DNA of 64,000 nt from Niabella ginsenosidivorans (GCF_001654455.1 NZ_CP015772.1:310001-374000), one strand, 5' to 3'. Shown: positions 17,369 to 27,414, numbered from the stretch's first letter. Numbers and translations are program-made. Notes: generated by a model from the sequence alone, not told the origin.

Positions 17369-19768
17369 ATGTTGAAACAACCAATTATTCGATTTGCTAT
17401 TTTAATACTTTGTACTGTGCTGCTTTCAGGAGCGCTGACCGGGCCTGTTTTTGCCCAGGCAAAACGGTCGGGTGTTATTGAAGGCAGGGTGCTGAGCTCC
17501 GACCATCAGCCGGAAGAGAATGTCATTGTAGTGCTCTCTCCTTCTGAAAGACAGGCCAGTACGGATGATAATGGTCATTTTGAATTCAGGAACCTTCCTT
17601 ACGGGCCTTATACCATCTCTGTTAAATCCCTTGGAGTAACGGCTGAGCCCGTTTCTGTAGAGCTGGATGCCGCTAAAGTATCGGCCGGTACTATCCAGTT
17701 AAAGGAAAACGCCAGCACATTAGACCGGGTAATTGTATCCTCCTCTTACCGGCACGTTAATAAGAACAGCACCCAGGTAGCCAGAATGCCGCTTACTTAT
17801 ACGGAGAATCCGCAGAACTATGCGGTCATTCCAAAGGAAGTACTCCAGAACCAGTTGGTTACAACCACGGAACAGGCGTTGATCAACATTCCGGGCGCCA
17901 GCAACCTGTCTATTGTAGGGGGCAGCGGCGGTTCGTCGCTTACCTTCATGTCCCGTGGCTTCGCCAGCGGTTCCGTTATGTACAGGAATGGCGTATCTGC
18001 AGGATATGTTGCCCTTACAGACCTGTTCAACGTAGAACGGATCGAAGCCATTAAAGGGCCTTCAGCCACTTTGTTTGGTGGTAATGAAGCTGCTTCCTAT
18101 GGTGGCGTGTACAACCTTATTACCAAACAACCGCTGGAAGTAAGGCGCGGCGAAGTTTCCTTCACCACCGGCAGTTACGAGCTGGCAAGGGCCACGGTGG
18201 ATTATAATACACCGTTGAACGAAGACAAAACAGCTTTGCTTCGTTTCAATGGCATGTACGATAACAGGAACACGTTTCAGCAGCTCGCACAGAATAATGT
18301 GGGCTTTGCGCCGTCCCTTTTAATAAAGGCAACAGACCGGCTTACCTTGCATTTTGATGCCTATTACTACAAAAGTGTCCGTCCCATTGTGCTCTTCGGG
18401 TTTGGCGCACCTCCCGGCGGCACTACGGAAGCCAGCACCTATGCCGGCAATTTTAAAGATCTGGGTTTAGATCCGTCCAACTCTTATGTTAACCCGGATT
18501 TCAACAGTAAACAACAAACATGGGCAGTAACCGGAAGAGCAGATTACCAGCTTTCCGATCAATGGCTCTCTCAAACCAATTTTTCTGTGGCCAGAAGCAA
18601 TAATGAAACACATTACATTAACCTGGTCGCTAATAAGAAATCGGCTACAGACACTGCTATTATTACCCGGAATATTCTTGAAATGCCTTTCAGTCAGCTG
18701 TACACCCAGCAGTTCCAGCAGAACTTCATTGGCGACTTTAAGATCGGCTCACTACGCAACCGGTTACTGGTAGGCCTTGATTATTTCAGAACAAATGTAG
18801 GCCAGGCCAGGGGTACTGTTGTTTACGACAAAATCTATGCTACCGCTACAGAAGCGGAGAAATTGATAAAAAAAGCACGGGTTGACAGTATCGGCGCCAA
18901 TATAGCTTATAGCGCCAGCCGAAGCATCGCCAACAGCTACGGCGCCTATGTATCTGAAGTGCTCAACGTTACTGACCGGTTGTTACTGATGGCAAGCCTG
19001 CGCATCAACCGGTTTGTGGATGCAAGCAGTGATTACATGCAAACCTCCTATTCGCCCAAGCTCGGTCTTTCTTACGAAATTATTAAGAACACGCTTTCTG
19101 TATATGGCAACTACAACAATGGTTACCGGAATAACAGCAGTTTAGACTCATTAGGCAATCTGCTCAAACCTACTTATGCCAACCAACTGGAAGGCGGGGT
19201 GAAATTTGACGCCTTCCACCATCGTTTAACAGGTACCGTAAGCTACTATGATATCAGGGTTAAAAACATGCCGATGCAGATTCCAAACACCACCTATTAT
19301 GCACAGGATAACAAACAAAGGAGCCGTGGTGTGGACGTGGATGTACTGGCCAACCCTGTTCCGGGCCTGAACATCGTTATGGGCTATGGCTACAATAATA
19401 TCCGTTATACCGAATTTACTGCAATAGTGAATAAGGTACCTGCTGTTCTCGATGGCAACAGGGTGGAGGGCGCACCACACCATGCCGGCAATATCTGGGC
19501 CAACTATGGCTTTACTTCCGGTTCGCTGAAAGGATTTGGTTTTGGTGTGGGCGGCAACGGACAGAGCAGCTCCTTCACCAATAATGTCAATACAATTACT
19601 TTGGACGGTTTCGCCGTTTTTGGGGCAAGCATATTCTATGATGCGCCCAAATTCAGGCTGACGGCCAAGATAGACAATATTGCCAACAAAAAATATTACA
19701 CGTATAGTTCCTGGTTGTTACCGGGGCCAACAAGGATGCTGGCGTTCAATGCCACGTACCGGTTCTGA
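17369..19768 (+). CDS. TonB-dependent siderophore receptor
   Basis: From the ATG at 17369 the protein is 799 residues with signal peptide ending GPVFAQ, a CarboxypepD_reg domain (about 35-115), a plug (about 135-260; ITTEQALINIPGAS-like region, RIEAIKGPSATLFGG near 215) and a barrel ending in FNATYRF. The plug and barrel text (YNLITKQP, SRGVDVD, IDNIANKKYYTYSSWLLPGPTR) is characteristic of ferric-siderophore receptors. A PepSY iron-reductase-type protein follows, which fits iron uptake. The ORF could open at TTG 17300, but that removes the signal peptide from the N terminus. Confidence 0.87.
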   Translation: MLKQPIIRFAILILCTVLLSGALTGPVFAQAKRSGVIEGRVLSSDHQPEENVIVVLSPSERQASTDDNGHFEFRNLPYGPYTISVKSLGVTAEPVSVELDAAKVSAGTIQLKENASTLDRVIVSSSYRHVNKNSTQVARMPLTYTENPQNYAVIPKEVLQNQLVTTTEQALINIPGASNLSIVGGSGGSSLTFMSRGFASGSVMYRNGVSAGYVALTDLFNVERIEAIKGPSATLFGGNEAASYGGVYNLITKQPLEVRRGEVSFTTGSYELARATVDYNTPLNEDKTALLRFNGMYDNRNTFQQLAQNNVGFAPSLLIKATDRLTLHFDAYYYKSVRPIVLFGFGAPPGGTTEASTYAGNFKDLGLDPSNSYVNPDFNSKQQTWAVTGRADYQLSDQWLSQTNFSVARSNNETHYINLVANKKSATDTAIITRNILEMPFSQLYTQQFQQNFIGDFKIGSLRNRLLVGLDYFRTNVGQARGTVVYDKIYATATEAEKLIKKARVDSIGANIAYSASRSIANSYGAYVSEVLNVTDRLLLMASLRINRFVDASSDYMQTSYSPKLGLSYEIIKNTLSVYGNYNNGYRNNSSLDSLGNLLKPTYANQLEGGVKFDAFHHRLTGTVSYYDIRVKNMPMQIPNTTYYAQDNKQRSRGVDVDVLANPVPGLNIVMGYGYNNIRYTEFTAIVNKVPAVLDGNRVEGAPHHAGNIWANYGFTSGSLKGFGFGVGGNGQSSSFTNNVNTITLDGFAVFGASIFYDAPKFRLTAKIDNIANKKYYTYSSWLLPGPTRMLAFNATYRF

Positions 19769-19788
19769 TTTTTTGTATAAGCGCGCAG

Positions 19789-19819
19789 GCACAACCTGAT
19801 TATTGTTGGGTTGTGCTTT
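19789..19819 (+). terminator. Hairpin between the receptor and PepSY genes
   Basis: GCACAACC and GGTTGTGC form an eight-base-pair stem, followed by a short T-containing stretch but no clean T run. It may partly terminate or stabilise the receptor transcript. Confidence 0.45.
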
Positions 19820-19838
19820 GCCTTTTAACTGATTTAAT

Positions 19839-21014
19839 ATGAATAAAGGAAAGTCTAAGAAGTCTATATTTAGCCGTGTGAATGCCTGGCTGCATTTGTG
19901 GACAGGAATTTTTGCCGGCATCATATTAGTATTTGTTGCCCTGACGGGCACCCTGGTCGTGTACGGGGATGAGGTCATTGAATGGTCCGCCGGAAAAGCC
20001 CGTTATGTAGAACAGGTCAGGCCTGAACGGCTGCCGGTGGAAACCCTTATGGCCAATGTTACCAAAGCCTATCCACGGGTGAAACTTTCGGAAGTAACTG
20101 TATACAAGAACCCCGGAAGAACAGTACGCTTCAGGACCTTTGCCCCCGGAAAAGGCCTGGGATTTGCTTATGCAGACCCTTATACTGGTAAGGTATTGAA
20201 ATATGACCGTACTGCCAATTTCTTCTATGTTATGGCGCACCTGCATGCCGCCCTCTTATGGCACGGCCCCGGTGGGTGGATCGTGGATATTGCTACTGTT
20301 ATTTTCCTTATTGAACTGATCTCAGGCATCATACTCTGGTGGCCCCGGAAATGGAATAAGTACACGCGCGATGCCAGCTTCAAGATCAAATGGAAAGCCC
20401 GATTCAAACGGGTCAATTACGATCTGCATAATGTGCTCGGCTTTTATTCGTCCATCCTGGCTCTTATATTAACCATTACCGGCCTAATCATTGCATTTCA
20501 CCCGCTGGCAGCATCCACGGTAAAGATTTTTGGAGGCGATCCGGATACAAAATGGCAGAAAACGATGCCTAAGAACGATGCTACCCGGTCTGCCTTTGCT
20601 ATTAATAAGGTTCTTGAGCAGGAATTTACCCGTCATCCACGGCAAAAAATGGGGCAGATATGGTTGTACAACCTTGATTCCTCCGGTTTTTACATGGTAA
20701 CCACGGCTAGCAAGCTCGGGCTGAAAAGTGCGGAAAATGCACAGCTTGCCTTTATTGATAAATACACCGGCAAAGACCTTCCGGTTCCTCCTAAAAGCCT
20801 GAAAGGAGAGTATATTGAAAATACCGTTTGGCAGCTGCATATGGGCACCTGGATGGGACAGGCCGGTAAACTGTTCACTTTCCTCTGTGGGCTTATTTGT
20901 ACATCGCTGCCCATTACCGGCTTCCTGATCTGGTGGAACAGGGGCAAAAAAAAGAAAAGGAAAACCGTAAGAACGGTCGTTACAGAAAAAAAAGAGCTTC
21001 TTGTTACACGCTGA
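19839..21014 (+). CDS. PepSY-associated membrane protein (iron-reductase type)
   Basis: The 391-residue protein starts with a short basic segment and helix AGIILVFVALTGTLVVYGDEV, has PepSY-like periplasmic parts (about 60-120 and 245-330), central helices (about 140-165 with ELISGIILWWPRK and 190-230) and a last helix near 350 with SLPITGFLIWWNRGKKKK. Conserved histidines in HLHAALLWHGP may bind haem. Proteins of this family next to siderophore receptors are thought to reduce ferric siderophores at the inner membrane. It ends in a Lys/Arg-rich cytoplasmic tail. Confidence 0.8.
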   Translation: MNKGKSKKSIFSRVNAWLHLWTGIFAGIILVFVALTGTLVVYGDEVIEWSAGKARYVEQVRPERLPVETLMANVTKAYPRVKLSEVTVYKNPGRTVRFRTFAPGKGLGFAYADPYTGKVLKYDRTANFFYVMAHLHAALLWHGPGGWIVDIATVIFLIELISGIILWWPRKWNKYTRDASFKIKWKARFKRVNYDLHNVLGFYSSILALILTITGLIIAFHPLAASTVKIFGGDPDTKWQKTMPKNDATRSAFAINKVLEQEFTRHPRQKMGQIWLYNLDSSGFYMVTTASKLGLKSAENAQLAFIDKYTGKDLPVPPKSLKGEYIENTVWQLHMGTWMGQAGKLFTFLCGLICTSLPITGFLIWWNRGKKKKRKTVRTVVTEKKELLVTR

Positions 21015-21376
21015 ATAAAGTTACTTACTGCTGCATTAAATCGCCATTTACCGCCAGTACATACCGTTCAGAAAAAACGCCGTGCATTCCGTATTGATTA
21101 TGGATCTCCCTGTCTGCCTGCCGAAACGTGGATCGGGCAAACGCTTTGCTACACCCGTCTGTACCACCCGGCAGGCTTTAGCTGATATGAGTTTTTTTAT
21201 TTTGAGACCATCGCTCCTTCATTTTACATTTTATTTCCGTAACAGCAACCAGATGGGGGAGTTGGATAACCAAATGTTATGGAAGATAAAAAGGTATCAT
21301 TTCCCCGGGTTGTGCTTTTTCACGAAGTTCGCAATATGCAGCGGGTATCCGGGAAGAAGCGGGGCATTTGTATTAT

Positions 21377-21577
21377 ATGGCTGCTGTTGTATTATGCATT
21401 ATACTGTTGTTATTATCCGTGCCGGTATATTTTCTTATGAGCAAAAACAAGCAGGGCATTAAAGTGCTCCGTACATATAATGGTGGTTACTGTAATGAAA
21501 TGGTCACTGATGAACTTCAATTTCTTCTTTTGATGAACGGTGTTACCGGCACCCATGTGGTGGAAGTGCATTTATAA
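21377..21577 (+). CDS. Possible small single-helix membrane protein
   Basis: A 66-residue frame beginning MAAVVLCIILLLLSVPVYF encodes one hydrophobic helix, then a polar tail with a Cys and a His. It resembles no family I know. It lies in the otherwise empty gap 21015-21733; another overlapping frame there (21082-21462) looks random. This may be a real small protein or chance. Confidence 0.3.
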   Translation: MAAVVLCIILLLLSVPVYFLMSKNKQGIKVLRTYNGGYCNEMVTDELQFLLLMNGVTGTHVVEVHL

Positions 21578-21733
21578 TGCAGCTCATTCGGCTCCGGCTG
21601 TTTCCGCATGGCCCGGTTGCACAGTCGGGGATATTGAAACCGGATCCCAGGTAATAAATGGCGCACCCTGTAATTATTGCTGCCTGAAGGCATAACAGGC
21701 AAAGATGAATTTTTAATAAGCGATGCTGCTCTT

Positions 21734-22534
21734 ATGATGTTATTAGGTTTTTTTCTCTGGTTGCTGATTGGTCTTCTTCTGGGGCTGATGGGGGCTGGCG
21801 GCAGTATTATAACGGTACCTGTTTTAGTATATTTTTTTCACATTGATGCTTCCACTGCAGCATTATATTCCCTGTTCATTGTTGGCACAACAAGCCTGCT
21901 GGGCGCATTTTCCTATTTAAAGCAGGGATTGGTGAGCAGGAAAGTAACAGTAGATTTTGGGTTGCCTTCAATTATCGCTGTTGTGATCACCAGAATGTTT
22001 ATAGAACCGATGTTTCCGGAAACCTTTTTTTATGTAAGAGGGGTGGCATTTACAAAAGAGGCTTTTCTGATGTGCCTGCTTTCCGGTACAATGTTCGTTG
22101 CTTCGTATTATATAATCTGTTCTAAAAGAGGCCGTCGCAAAAAAGGAGTGCCTGTTACTGATGATTATTTTATGCTGGTGAGCCGCGGCATAGTTGTGGG
22201 CATCTTATGCGGGTTAGTGGGCGTTGGGGGCGGGTTCCTTATTATTCCTGCGCTTCTCCTGTTCAGTAAACTTGATATAAAGAGAGCGATTGGTACCTCT
22301 TTAACGATCATTGCCCTGCAATCGACGGCTGGCTTTTTAAGCGGCTGGAGATCGTACAGTATCAACTGGGCCTTTATCCTGCAGATTTCCGTAATTACCA
22401 TGTCAGGGGTATTCATTGGCTCGGTACTGTCTAAAAAAGTGGATGGCAGAAAACTAAAAACAGGTTTCGGGTGGCTTGTAGCAATTGCCGCCTTTTATAT
22501 TATTGTGCATGAGGCCGTATTAAAGATCCTGTGA
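21734..22534 (+). CDS. TauE/SafE-family sulfite/organosulfonate exporter
   Basis: The frame opens at 21677 but tandem ATGs at 21734 and 21737 start the expected first helix. Seen: LIGLLLGLMGAGGSIITVP near 10-28 and the repeat LCGLVGVGGGFLIIPALLL near 155-175, the duplicated Gly-rich motif of the TauE/SafE family, with about eight helices in all. Family members export sulfite or related anions and are often found beside sulfonate-degrading genes. Here it converges on an operon with an SsuD-type monooxygenase that would release sulfite, which gives the assignment real context. Confidence 0.83.
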   Translation: MMLLGFFLWLLIGLLLGLMGAGGSIITVPVLVYFFHIDASTAALYSLFIVGTTSLLGAFSYLKQGLVSRKVTVDFGLPSIIAVVITRMFIEPMFPETFFYVRGVAFTKEAFLMCLLSGTMFVASYYIICSKRGRRKKGVPVTDDYFMLVSRGIVVGILCGLVGVGGGFLIIPALLLFSKLDIKRAIGTSLTIIALQSTAGFLSGWRSYSINWAFILQISVITMSGVFIGSVLSKKVDGRKLKTGFGWLVAIAAFYIIVHEAVLKIL

Positions 22535-22595
22535 ATGCGGCTGCGCTTTTCTGCTTTTAGAGGAGCTGTCATTGAATTAAAAGCTATGAAAGACC

Positions 22596-23120
22596 TCAGA
22601 ATTTCACCAGCCGCTGGATCTGATCGATGATGAGCCTATGGATGAATTCATCTGTTACAATGCCTTCAACAAAGTTTTTTTTCATCAGCGGGATACGGAT
22701 CTTTTGTGGCAATACATACATTCCCAGATAATTGAATATATCTGTAATATGGCTCAGGCCTAACGCGTTTCCTGATACGCCATCGGAGATGCCCACCAGG
22801 GCGCATTTCTTATTGTGCAGTGCGTTAGGGTAGCTAAGTCCGTCTATAAAGGCTTTGAATACACCGGGAACGGAGTTGTTGTATTCAGGTAAAACAAATA
22901 CGTATTTTTCAGCCTGCTCAATTTCATGGCGGATCTCGTTGAATTTCTGATTTTTCCCGATATTATGATAAAGCGCCGATACAATAAAGTCTTCCGGCAG
23001 ATCAGCAAGATCAAGGATCCGGCCGGGAACATGTATCATGTCTAACTGGTTTTTATAGAACTCGGCTACTTTCCGGGATTTCGAATGCAAGCGATTGGTT
23101 CCTACTACAATGGTGATCAT
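22596..23120 (-). CDS. NADPH-dependent FMN reductase
   Basis: The 174 residues have a flavodoxin-like fold: the FMN-phosphate loop VVGTNRLHSKSRKVAEF near 5-21, the conserved LPEYNNSVPGVFKAFIDGL near 76-94, and GNALGLSHI near 115. Such enzymes make free reduced FMN for two-component monooxygenases, as SsuE does for SsuD. It is the last gene of the minus-strand operon headed by the SsuD-like enzyme, 21 bases or more after the symporter gene, so supplying FMNH2 to that enzyme is its likely job. Confidence 0.85.
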   Translation of the reverse strand: MITIVVGTNRLHSKSRKVAEFYKNQLDMIHVPGRILDLADLPEDFIVSALYHNIGKNQKFNEIRHEIEQAEKYVFVLPEYNNSVPGVFKAFIDGLSYPNALHNKKCALVGISDGVSGNALGLSHITDIFNYLGMYVLPQKIRIPLMKKNFVEGIVTDEFIHRLIIDQIQRLVKF

Positions 23121-23151
23121 GCTTAATAAATGGTTTTCACGTAAACAGATT

Positions 23152-24942
23152 TTAAGCGAAAAAATACAAAATCCAAATCAGCGCTCCTGTTAGTATTCCG
23201 GCATAAAAAATATCGGATTGATAAAAACGATAACCGGATTCTTCTTTCCGCATATACCAGAGAAACAACCCAAATGTAAGCAAAGCAGCCGGATACGCGG
23301 CTACCTGTGGTGTAATGATACGGAACAGCACCAGCGCCAGGATCGGAGCATGAATAACGACCGCTCTTACTATTGCTTTTCCGGTTCCTGAAAATGAAAC
23401 CGACAGTTCGTTGGTTGCTACAACACCCCGTGTACGGTTAAAGTAATTACTTAACACTACCAGCAGGATGGATCCTACAAAAAAGATCATAAATACACGG
23501 TGCAGAAAGTTGAAATGAGTACCAAAGAGGTTGGCTACAGTTGCAAAGTTTGCAAGGAAATGATTATACAGTATGTCCAGCCCCCATCCGATAAGCGGTG
23601 AAGCGATCAGCACTGTTAAGGCGGCAATGGGATGTGTTTTGCGCCAGAGAATTCCCCAGAAGAAAACCACCACCAGCCCGGGTTTGATATAAGAAGCCTG
23701 ATTGGCAAGGATGAGGAAAAAGTTTTCAGAAGAATTAGGATCAAATGTAACATATGCAAGCGCAGTAGCAATTGCGCACATTACTATGATCCCTAACTGC
23801 CCGAATCTTACCGTACGCCGGTCAGACGCATGCTTGTTGATATAATTGCGGTAAATATCATATGCAAGCATGGTGGATACCGAATTCATCATCGAATATA
23901 TGGCGGAGAAGATCGCGCAGATAAGCCCGGCCAGGATCAATCCACTCAGTCCAAAGCCCACCGGCACAACCGTTTTTAACAGCGTGATAAATGTGTCGTC
24001 CGGCAATACCACGTTTTTACCAAAGCGGGAGTTGAACAGATAGAAGGCAGCTGTTCCTGCCGCAATGGAAAAAAAAGGAATGAGAAATTTAAGCATTCCT
24101 GCAACGATAGATCCTAACTTGGCATCGCGCTCGGTTTCGGCTGCCAGCACCCGCTGCACCTGGTACTGATTCGTGGTCCAGTAAAAAAAATGGAGGATGA
24201 CCAGTCCTGTAAAAACACCGGTCCATGGCAGGTCGGGATGATTTGCCGGCAGGTAAAGGTGCATTTTGTTTGCATGGGCATGATCCAGCCTGAGGAGCCC
24301 GGTAAATCCACCAATTTCAGGCTGCATAAATGTAAGGGTGCCAATAACCAGTACCGCTAATACCATGATCACGGTTAAAATATTATCTGCAATCACAACG
24401 GATGACATGCCGCCAAAAACGGTAAAGACAATCGTTACTATGGCAATGACCAGTATACCCTGTATATAGGTAGGCTCCAGCGCGGTGCCTTCAAAGAGGA
24501 TCCCGAGCGTACGGCTGCCAATGTAAAAGCCGGCGATCAGCTGGATCATGATAAAGGCCAGCATCAGGATCGTATATGCCAGGCGGGAGCCCCGGTTGAA
24601 CCGGTTTTCCAGAAACTGTGATAACGTAAAAAAATTACCTTTCCGGTACACGGGAATGAACACATAGACCAGTATAAGGATTGCTGCTACTGCCAGAAAC
24701 TCATAATGACTTTGGGCAAATCCAATAGAATAGCCTACCCCCATCATTCCTATGATCTGCTGGGCGTGAATGTTGGTGCCGAAAATGGACCCGGCTACCG
24801 AGTACCATTTTAATGACCTTCCGGCCATAAAATATTCTTCAGAATTCTTTTTCCGGAAACTCGAATACATACTGGCGATGACAAAAGAAAGCAAAAGAAG
24901 CGCAACAACAACGAGGTCTATAGTACTTAGGCTCCGGATCAT
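23152..24942 (-). CDS. Sodium/solute symporter (SSS family)
   Basis: The ATG at 24942 gives about 596 residues with 13 or more helices and the SSS hallmarks: AGRSLKWYSVAGSIFGTNIHAQQIIGM near 40-66 (split for reading: AGRSLKWY, then SIFGTNIHAQ), LGSIVAGMLKFLIPF, and LAGLICAIFSAIYSMMNSVS near 345. SSS proteins couple sodium entry to uptake of sugars, amino acids or anions. Being placed between an SDR and an FMN reductase in the SsuD-type operon, it probably imports the sulfonate or sugar used by that pathway. Substrate cannot be read directly. Confidence 0.87.
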   Translation of the reverse strand: MIRSLSTIDLVVVALLLLSFVIASMYSSFRKKNSEEYFMAGRSLKWYSVAGSIFGTNIHAQQIIGMMGVGYSIGFAQSHYEFLAVAAILILVYVFIPVYRKGNFFTLSQFLENRFNRGSRLAYTILMLAFIMIQLIAGFYIGSRTLGILFEGTALEPTYIQGILVIAIVTIVFTVFGGMSSVVIADNILTVIMVLAVLVIGTLTFMQPEIGGFTGLLRLDHAHANKMHLYLPANHPDLPWTGVFTGLVILHFFYWTTNQYQVQRVLAAETERDAKLGSIVAGMLKFLIPFFSIAAGTAAFYLFNSRFGKNVVLPDDTFITLLKTVVPVGFGLSGLILAGLICAIFSAIYSMMNSVSTMLAYDIYRNYINKHASDRRTVRFGQLGIIVMCAIATALAYVTFDPNSSENFFLILANQASYIKPGLVVVFFWGILWRKTHPIAALTVLIASPLIGWGLDILYNHFLANFATVANLFGTHFNFLHRVFMIFFVGSILLVVLSNYFNRTRGVVATNELSVSFSGTGKAIVRAVVIHAPILALVLFRIITPQVAAYPAALLTFGLFLWYMRKEESGYRFYQSDIFYAGILTGALIWILYFFA

Positions 24943-24951
24943 ACACAATTT

Positions 24952-25665
24952 CTAATATTCTTGCGAAAGCGGGTGAATCATCAGCTCGTCAATAACCACA
25001 TGTGCCGGCTGCCCCATCACAAAGCGGATGCCGGCAGACATGTTTTCATCAGTAAGCCATTCTTTTTTTTCAGGGGCATGCGGATCAGGATGGAAATCCG
25101 TATCAACTAAACCGGAATAAACCACGGAGACTTTGATGCCGTCCCGGCGCACCTCTTTACGCAGTGCCGCGGAGAACGCATCCTGCGCAAATTTAGAGGA
25201 ACAGTATAATGCCCCGCCGTCGAAGACGCGTTTGGCTACGTCAGACGCAATATTGATGATATGACCTGCACCCGCCTTTTTCATTGGACCCATTGCTGCT
25301 TTGCAGAACAGGAAGGTACCTTTTACGTTGGTGTCATACAGGTCGGACCAGGCTTGTTCACTGTACCCTTCGGTAGGGCCAAAAATTCCGTAACCGGCAT
25401 TGTTGACCAGATAGTCGATCCGGCCGAATGTCTCAATCATTTTGGAAACAGCCTCGTTTGCCAGTTGCTCATCAGCAACGCTTCCGGTAAAGGTGAGCAC
25501 CTTTACTCCATATTCTTCTGCCGCGTTTTTTACCTGTTCAAGCGTTTCTTTGTTACGGGCAACCAGCCCCAGGTGCGCCCCTTCAGCTGCCAGATCCAGC
25601 GCCAGCCTTTTTCCTATTCCCCGGGATGCACCGGTAATCAATACGGTCCTCTGCTTAAAACTCAT
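24952..25665 (-). CDS. Short-chain dehydrogenase/reductase
   Basis: The ATG at 25665 gives 237 residues; a TTG six codons earlier is also open. Seen: cofactor loop TGASRGIG near 11, NNAGYGIFG near 87, catalytic Ser in INIASDVA and YCSSK (Tyr-x-x-x-Lys) near 152-156. It is an NAD(P)-dependent SDR. In the operon it lies 25 bases after the SsuD-like gene and nine before the symporter. Oxygenolytic desulfonation makes an aldehyde, and an SDR reducing that aldehyde (for instance 6-oxoglucose to glucose) would fit. This role is inference. Confidence 0.85.
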   Translation of the reverse strand: MSFKQRTVLITGASRGIGKRLALDLAAEGAHLGLVARNKETLEQVKNAAEEYGVKVLTFTGSVADEQLANEAVSKMIETFGRIDYLVNNAGYGIFGPTEGYSEQAWSDLYDTNVKGTFLFCKAAMGPMKKAGAGHIINIASDVAKRVFDGGALYCSSKFAQDAFSAALRKEVRRDGIKVSVVYSGLVDTDFHPDPHAPEKKEWLTDENMSAGIRFVMGQPAHVVIDELMIHPLSQEY

Positions 25666-25690
25666 AGAAAATGATCCTTTCAATTTATAA

Positions 25691-26863
25691 TTAATAAACT
25701 TTTAATTCGCCTGTTGTTAACGGCGTTACAGGTGTTGCAGAAGGAGTGCGCCCCTGTTCCACAGACAACTTTATGGTCGGTAGCTGCGGCAATACCAGCC
25801 TTCCGAAAAATTCACACTCTTCAATAAGCGGGTACCCGGAAAGTATAAATGCCCGGATGCCCATGTCCATATACCGGTTTAATTTTTCAATGATCTGATC
25901 CGGGGTACCCACCAGTGCAGCTCCACACCCGGAGCGTGCACGCCCGATACCTGTCCACAGCATGGGCTCTATGAAGTCGTCAGGATCTGCATTCTTACGC
26001 AGTTCATCCTGCCGGAGCACGCCCGCCGAGTGAGAGTCCTGTGCGCGGTGTTTTAGTTTCTGTCCCATTTCCGCATCAAACTTCGACATCAGCGTTTTTG
26101 TATATTGACGGGCTTCTTCTTCCGTTTCGCGAACGATTACATGAATACGTAAACCAAAATCAATTTTCCGGTCATATGCAGCAGCACGCCCGCTCATCTC
26201 CTGCATCGTTGCATAGATCTGCTCTTCGGGTTCCGGCCACATCAGAAAAACATCGCAGTGTCTGGCACAAACGTCCTTGGAACCCGGAGAAATACCTCCG
26301 AAATACAACAACGGCCCCCCGTTTTGCTGGTAGGGTTTTACGGGGTCTGCAGGCATTTTGTAGCGGTAAATTTCTCCTTCAAAATCTATTTCGTCTTTTG
26401 TCCAGGCTTGTTTCAGGATCTCTATGACCTCCTCACAACGCCTGTACCGCAATTCCGGAGATTCCCGCAGACCCGGAAGATCTGAATTGATGATATTAAT
26501 GGTAAGACGCCCTTCCAGCATATGGTCAAGCGTTGATATATGCCGGGCCAGCATGGGAGGATGTATCTCACCCGTACGGATGGCGGCCAGCATATTGATA
26601 TTTTTTACCTGGGGCGCCATGGCTCCGGCAAACGGAAGCACTTCCTGTCCGGTGATATACGAAGTCGGGAGCAGAATATTTTTAAAGCCCATCCGGTCTG
26701 CAGTTTTAATGATGTCGGCACAGTGGGCATAATTGCTGCGTCTTTTGGGGTCAACGGTACCAAGGAAAGCAGTATCTCCGCCGCAAAGATCATCGAACCA
26801 GGCGATTTCACAGGCTCTTTTTTCTGTTCGGATGGGTACGGATTGAAAAGATTGCGTTGACAT
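25691..26863 (-). CDS. SsuD-type FMNH2-dependent sulfonate monooxygenase
   Basis: The 390-residue TIM-barrel flavin monooxygenase (LLM class) aligns well with SsuD: LYFGGISPGSKDVCARHCD, then GLRIHVIVRET near 235 (the Arg and His of the SsuD active site), GIGRARSGCGAALVG near 305 (the loop Arg) and FILSGYPLIEE near 335 (the Tyr). SsuD enzymes cleave the C-S bond of a sulfonate with O2 and FMNH2, giving aldehyde and sulfite. The Cys near residue 54 of E. coli SsuD is not matched. It heads the operon SsuD-SDR-SSS-FMN reductase. Alkanesulfonate or sulfoquinovose are both possible substrates. Confidence 0.85.
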   Translation of the reverse strand: MSTQSFQSVPIRTEKRACEIAWFDDLCGGDTAFLGTVDPKRRSNYAHCADIIKTADRMGFKNILLPTSYITGQEVLPFAGAMAPQVKNINMLAAIRTGEIHPPMLARHISTLDHMLEGRLTINIINSDLPGLRESPELRYRRCEEVIEILKQAWTKDEIDFEGEIYRYKMPADPVKPYQQNGGPLLYFGGISPGSKDVCARHCDVFLMWPEPEEQIYATMQEMSGRAAAYDRKIDFGLRIHVIVRETEEEARQYTKTLMSKFDAEMGQKLKHRAQDSHSAGVLRQDELRKNADPDDFIEPMLWTGIGRARSGCGAALVGTPDQIIEKLNRYMDMGIRAFILSGYPLIEECEFFGRLVLPQLPTIKLSVEQGRTPSATPVTPLTTGELKVY

Positions 26864-27083
26864 TGATTAAAGATTTACAATTAGTGAATAATTTTAAAAT
26901 AGATCTTCCGGGCTATCAGGCAAAGCAGGCTGTATGCATTTCTATAAACGGATAACCTGTTAACGGATACTGCTGTCATGTCTGCAGTATAGTCTGTTTG
27001 AATTGAAAAAGCACTCTTTTCCCGAAAGTTTCCTGTATGGCACTGATCGTTCATTGTTATATATCGGCAATATTGCTGCTGAA

Positions 27084-27091
27084 CAAATATA
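27084..27091 (-). promoter_or_regulatory. -7 box for the SsuD-type operon
   Basis: Read on the minus strand it is TATATTTG, an exact TAnnTTTG match, with TTTC about 19 bases upstream in place of TTTG. It lies some 220 bases before the SsuD-like start. Confidence 0.5.
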
Positions 27092-27365
27092 AAGCCTTTG
27101 GGTATATTTAGAAAATGAGTATTCATAATGAGTAATTACTATTGGTTATGGTTTCATGGACAGATTTTCACTCATGGTTTGTCTGATCGCTTTTTACAGA
27201 CAGATTGTTTGGTGAATATGTAGGTGAAAATTATGGATGCCATGTTACCGCAAACATGAAAATATCTTTTTCCGGCTGCTGCGCAGATCATATAAGGTAA
27301 ATGAAAATCTGTTTTAATGACTTGTTGTACGCCGGTAAAGATAATAATTTTTATTATCCTACTTT

Positions 27366-27397
27366 TTTGGTAGACTATTAATTTCTTCTTATACTTG
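27366..27397 (+). promoter_or_regulatory. Promoter of the Cys leader and SusCD operon
   Basis: TTTG (27366-27369), a 20-base spacer and TATACTTG (27390-27397, one mismatch to TAnnTTTG) lie 17 bases before the leader ATG. Spacing is ideal for the Bacteroidota primary sigma factor. Confidence 0.6.
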
Positions 27398-27414
27398 CAC
27401 TCTCAAATTTTAAT

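Larger units (their letters stand above)
26864..27414. other. Divergent control region between sulfonate and SusCD operons
   Basis: This 550-base region carries promoters in both directions. The minus-strand transcript would have an untranslated leader of about 210 bases. A 57-81 residue frame exists there (26881-27126 minus) but lacks codon bias or family signal. I see no classical riboswitch by eye. Confidence 0.5.

Noticed and set aside
26881-27126. 81-residue minus frame ahead of the SsuD-like gene, considered as a second leader peptide
   Set aside because: It has only a few scattered Cys codons and no terminator-like hairpin follows; it is more likely part of a long untranslated leader.
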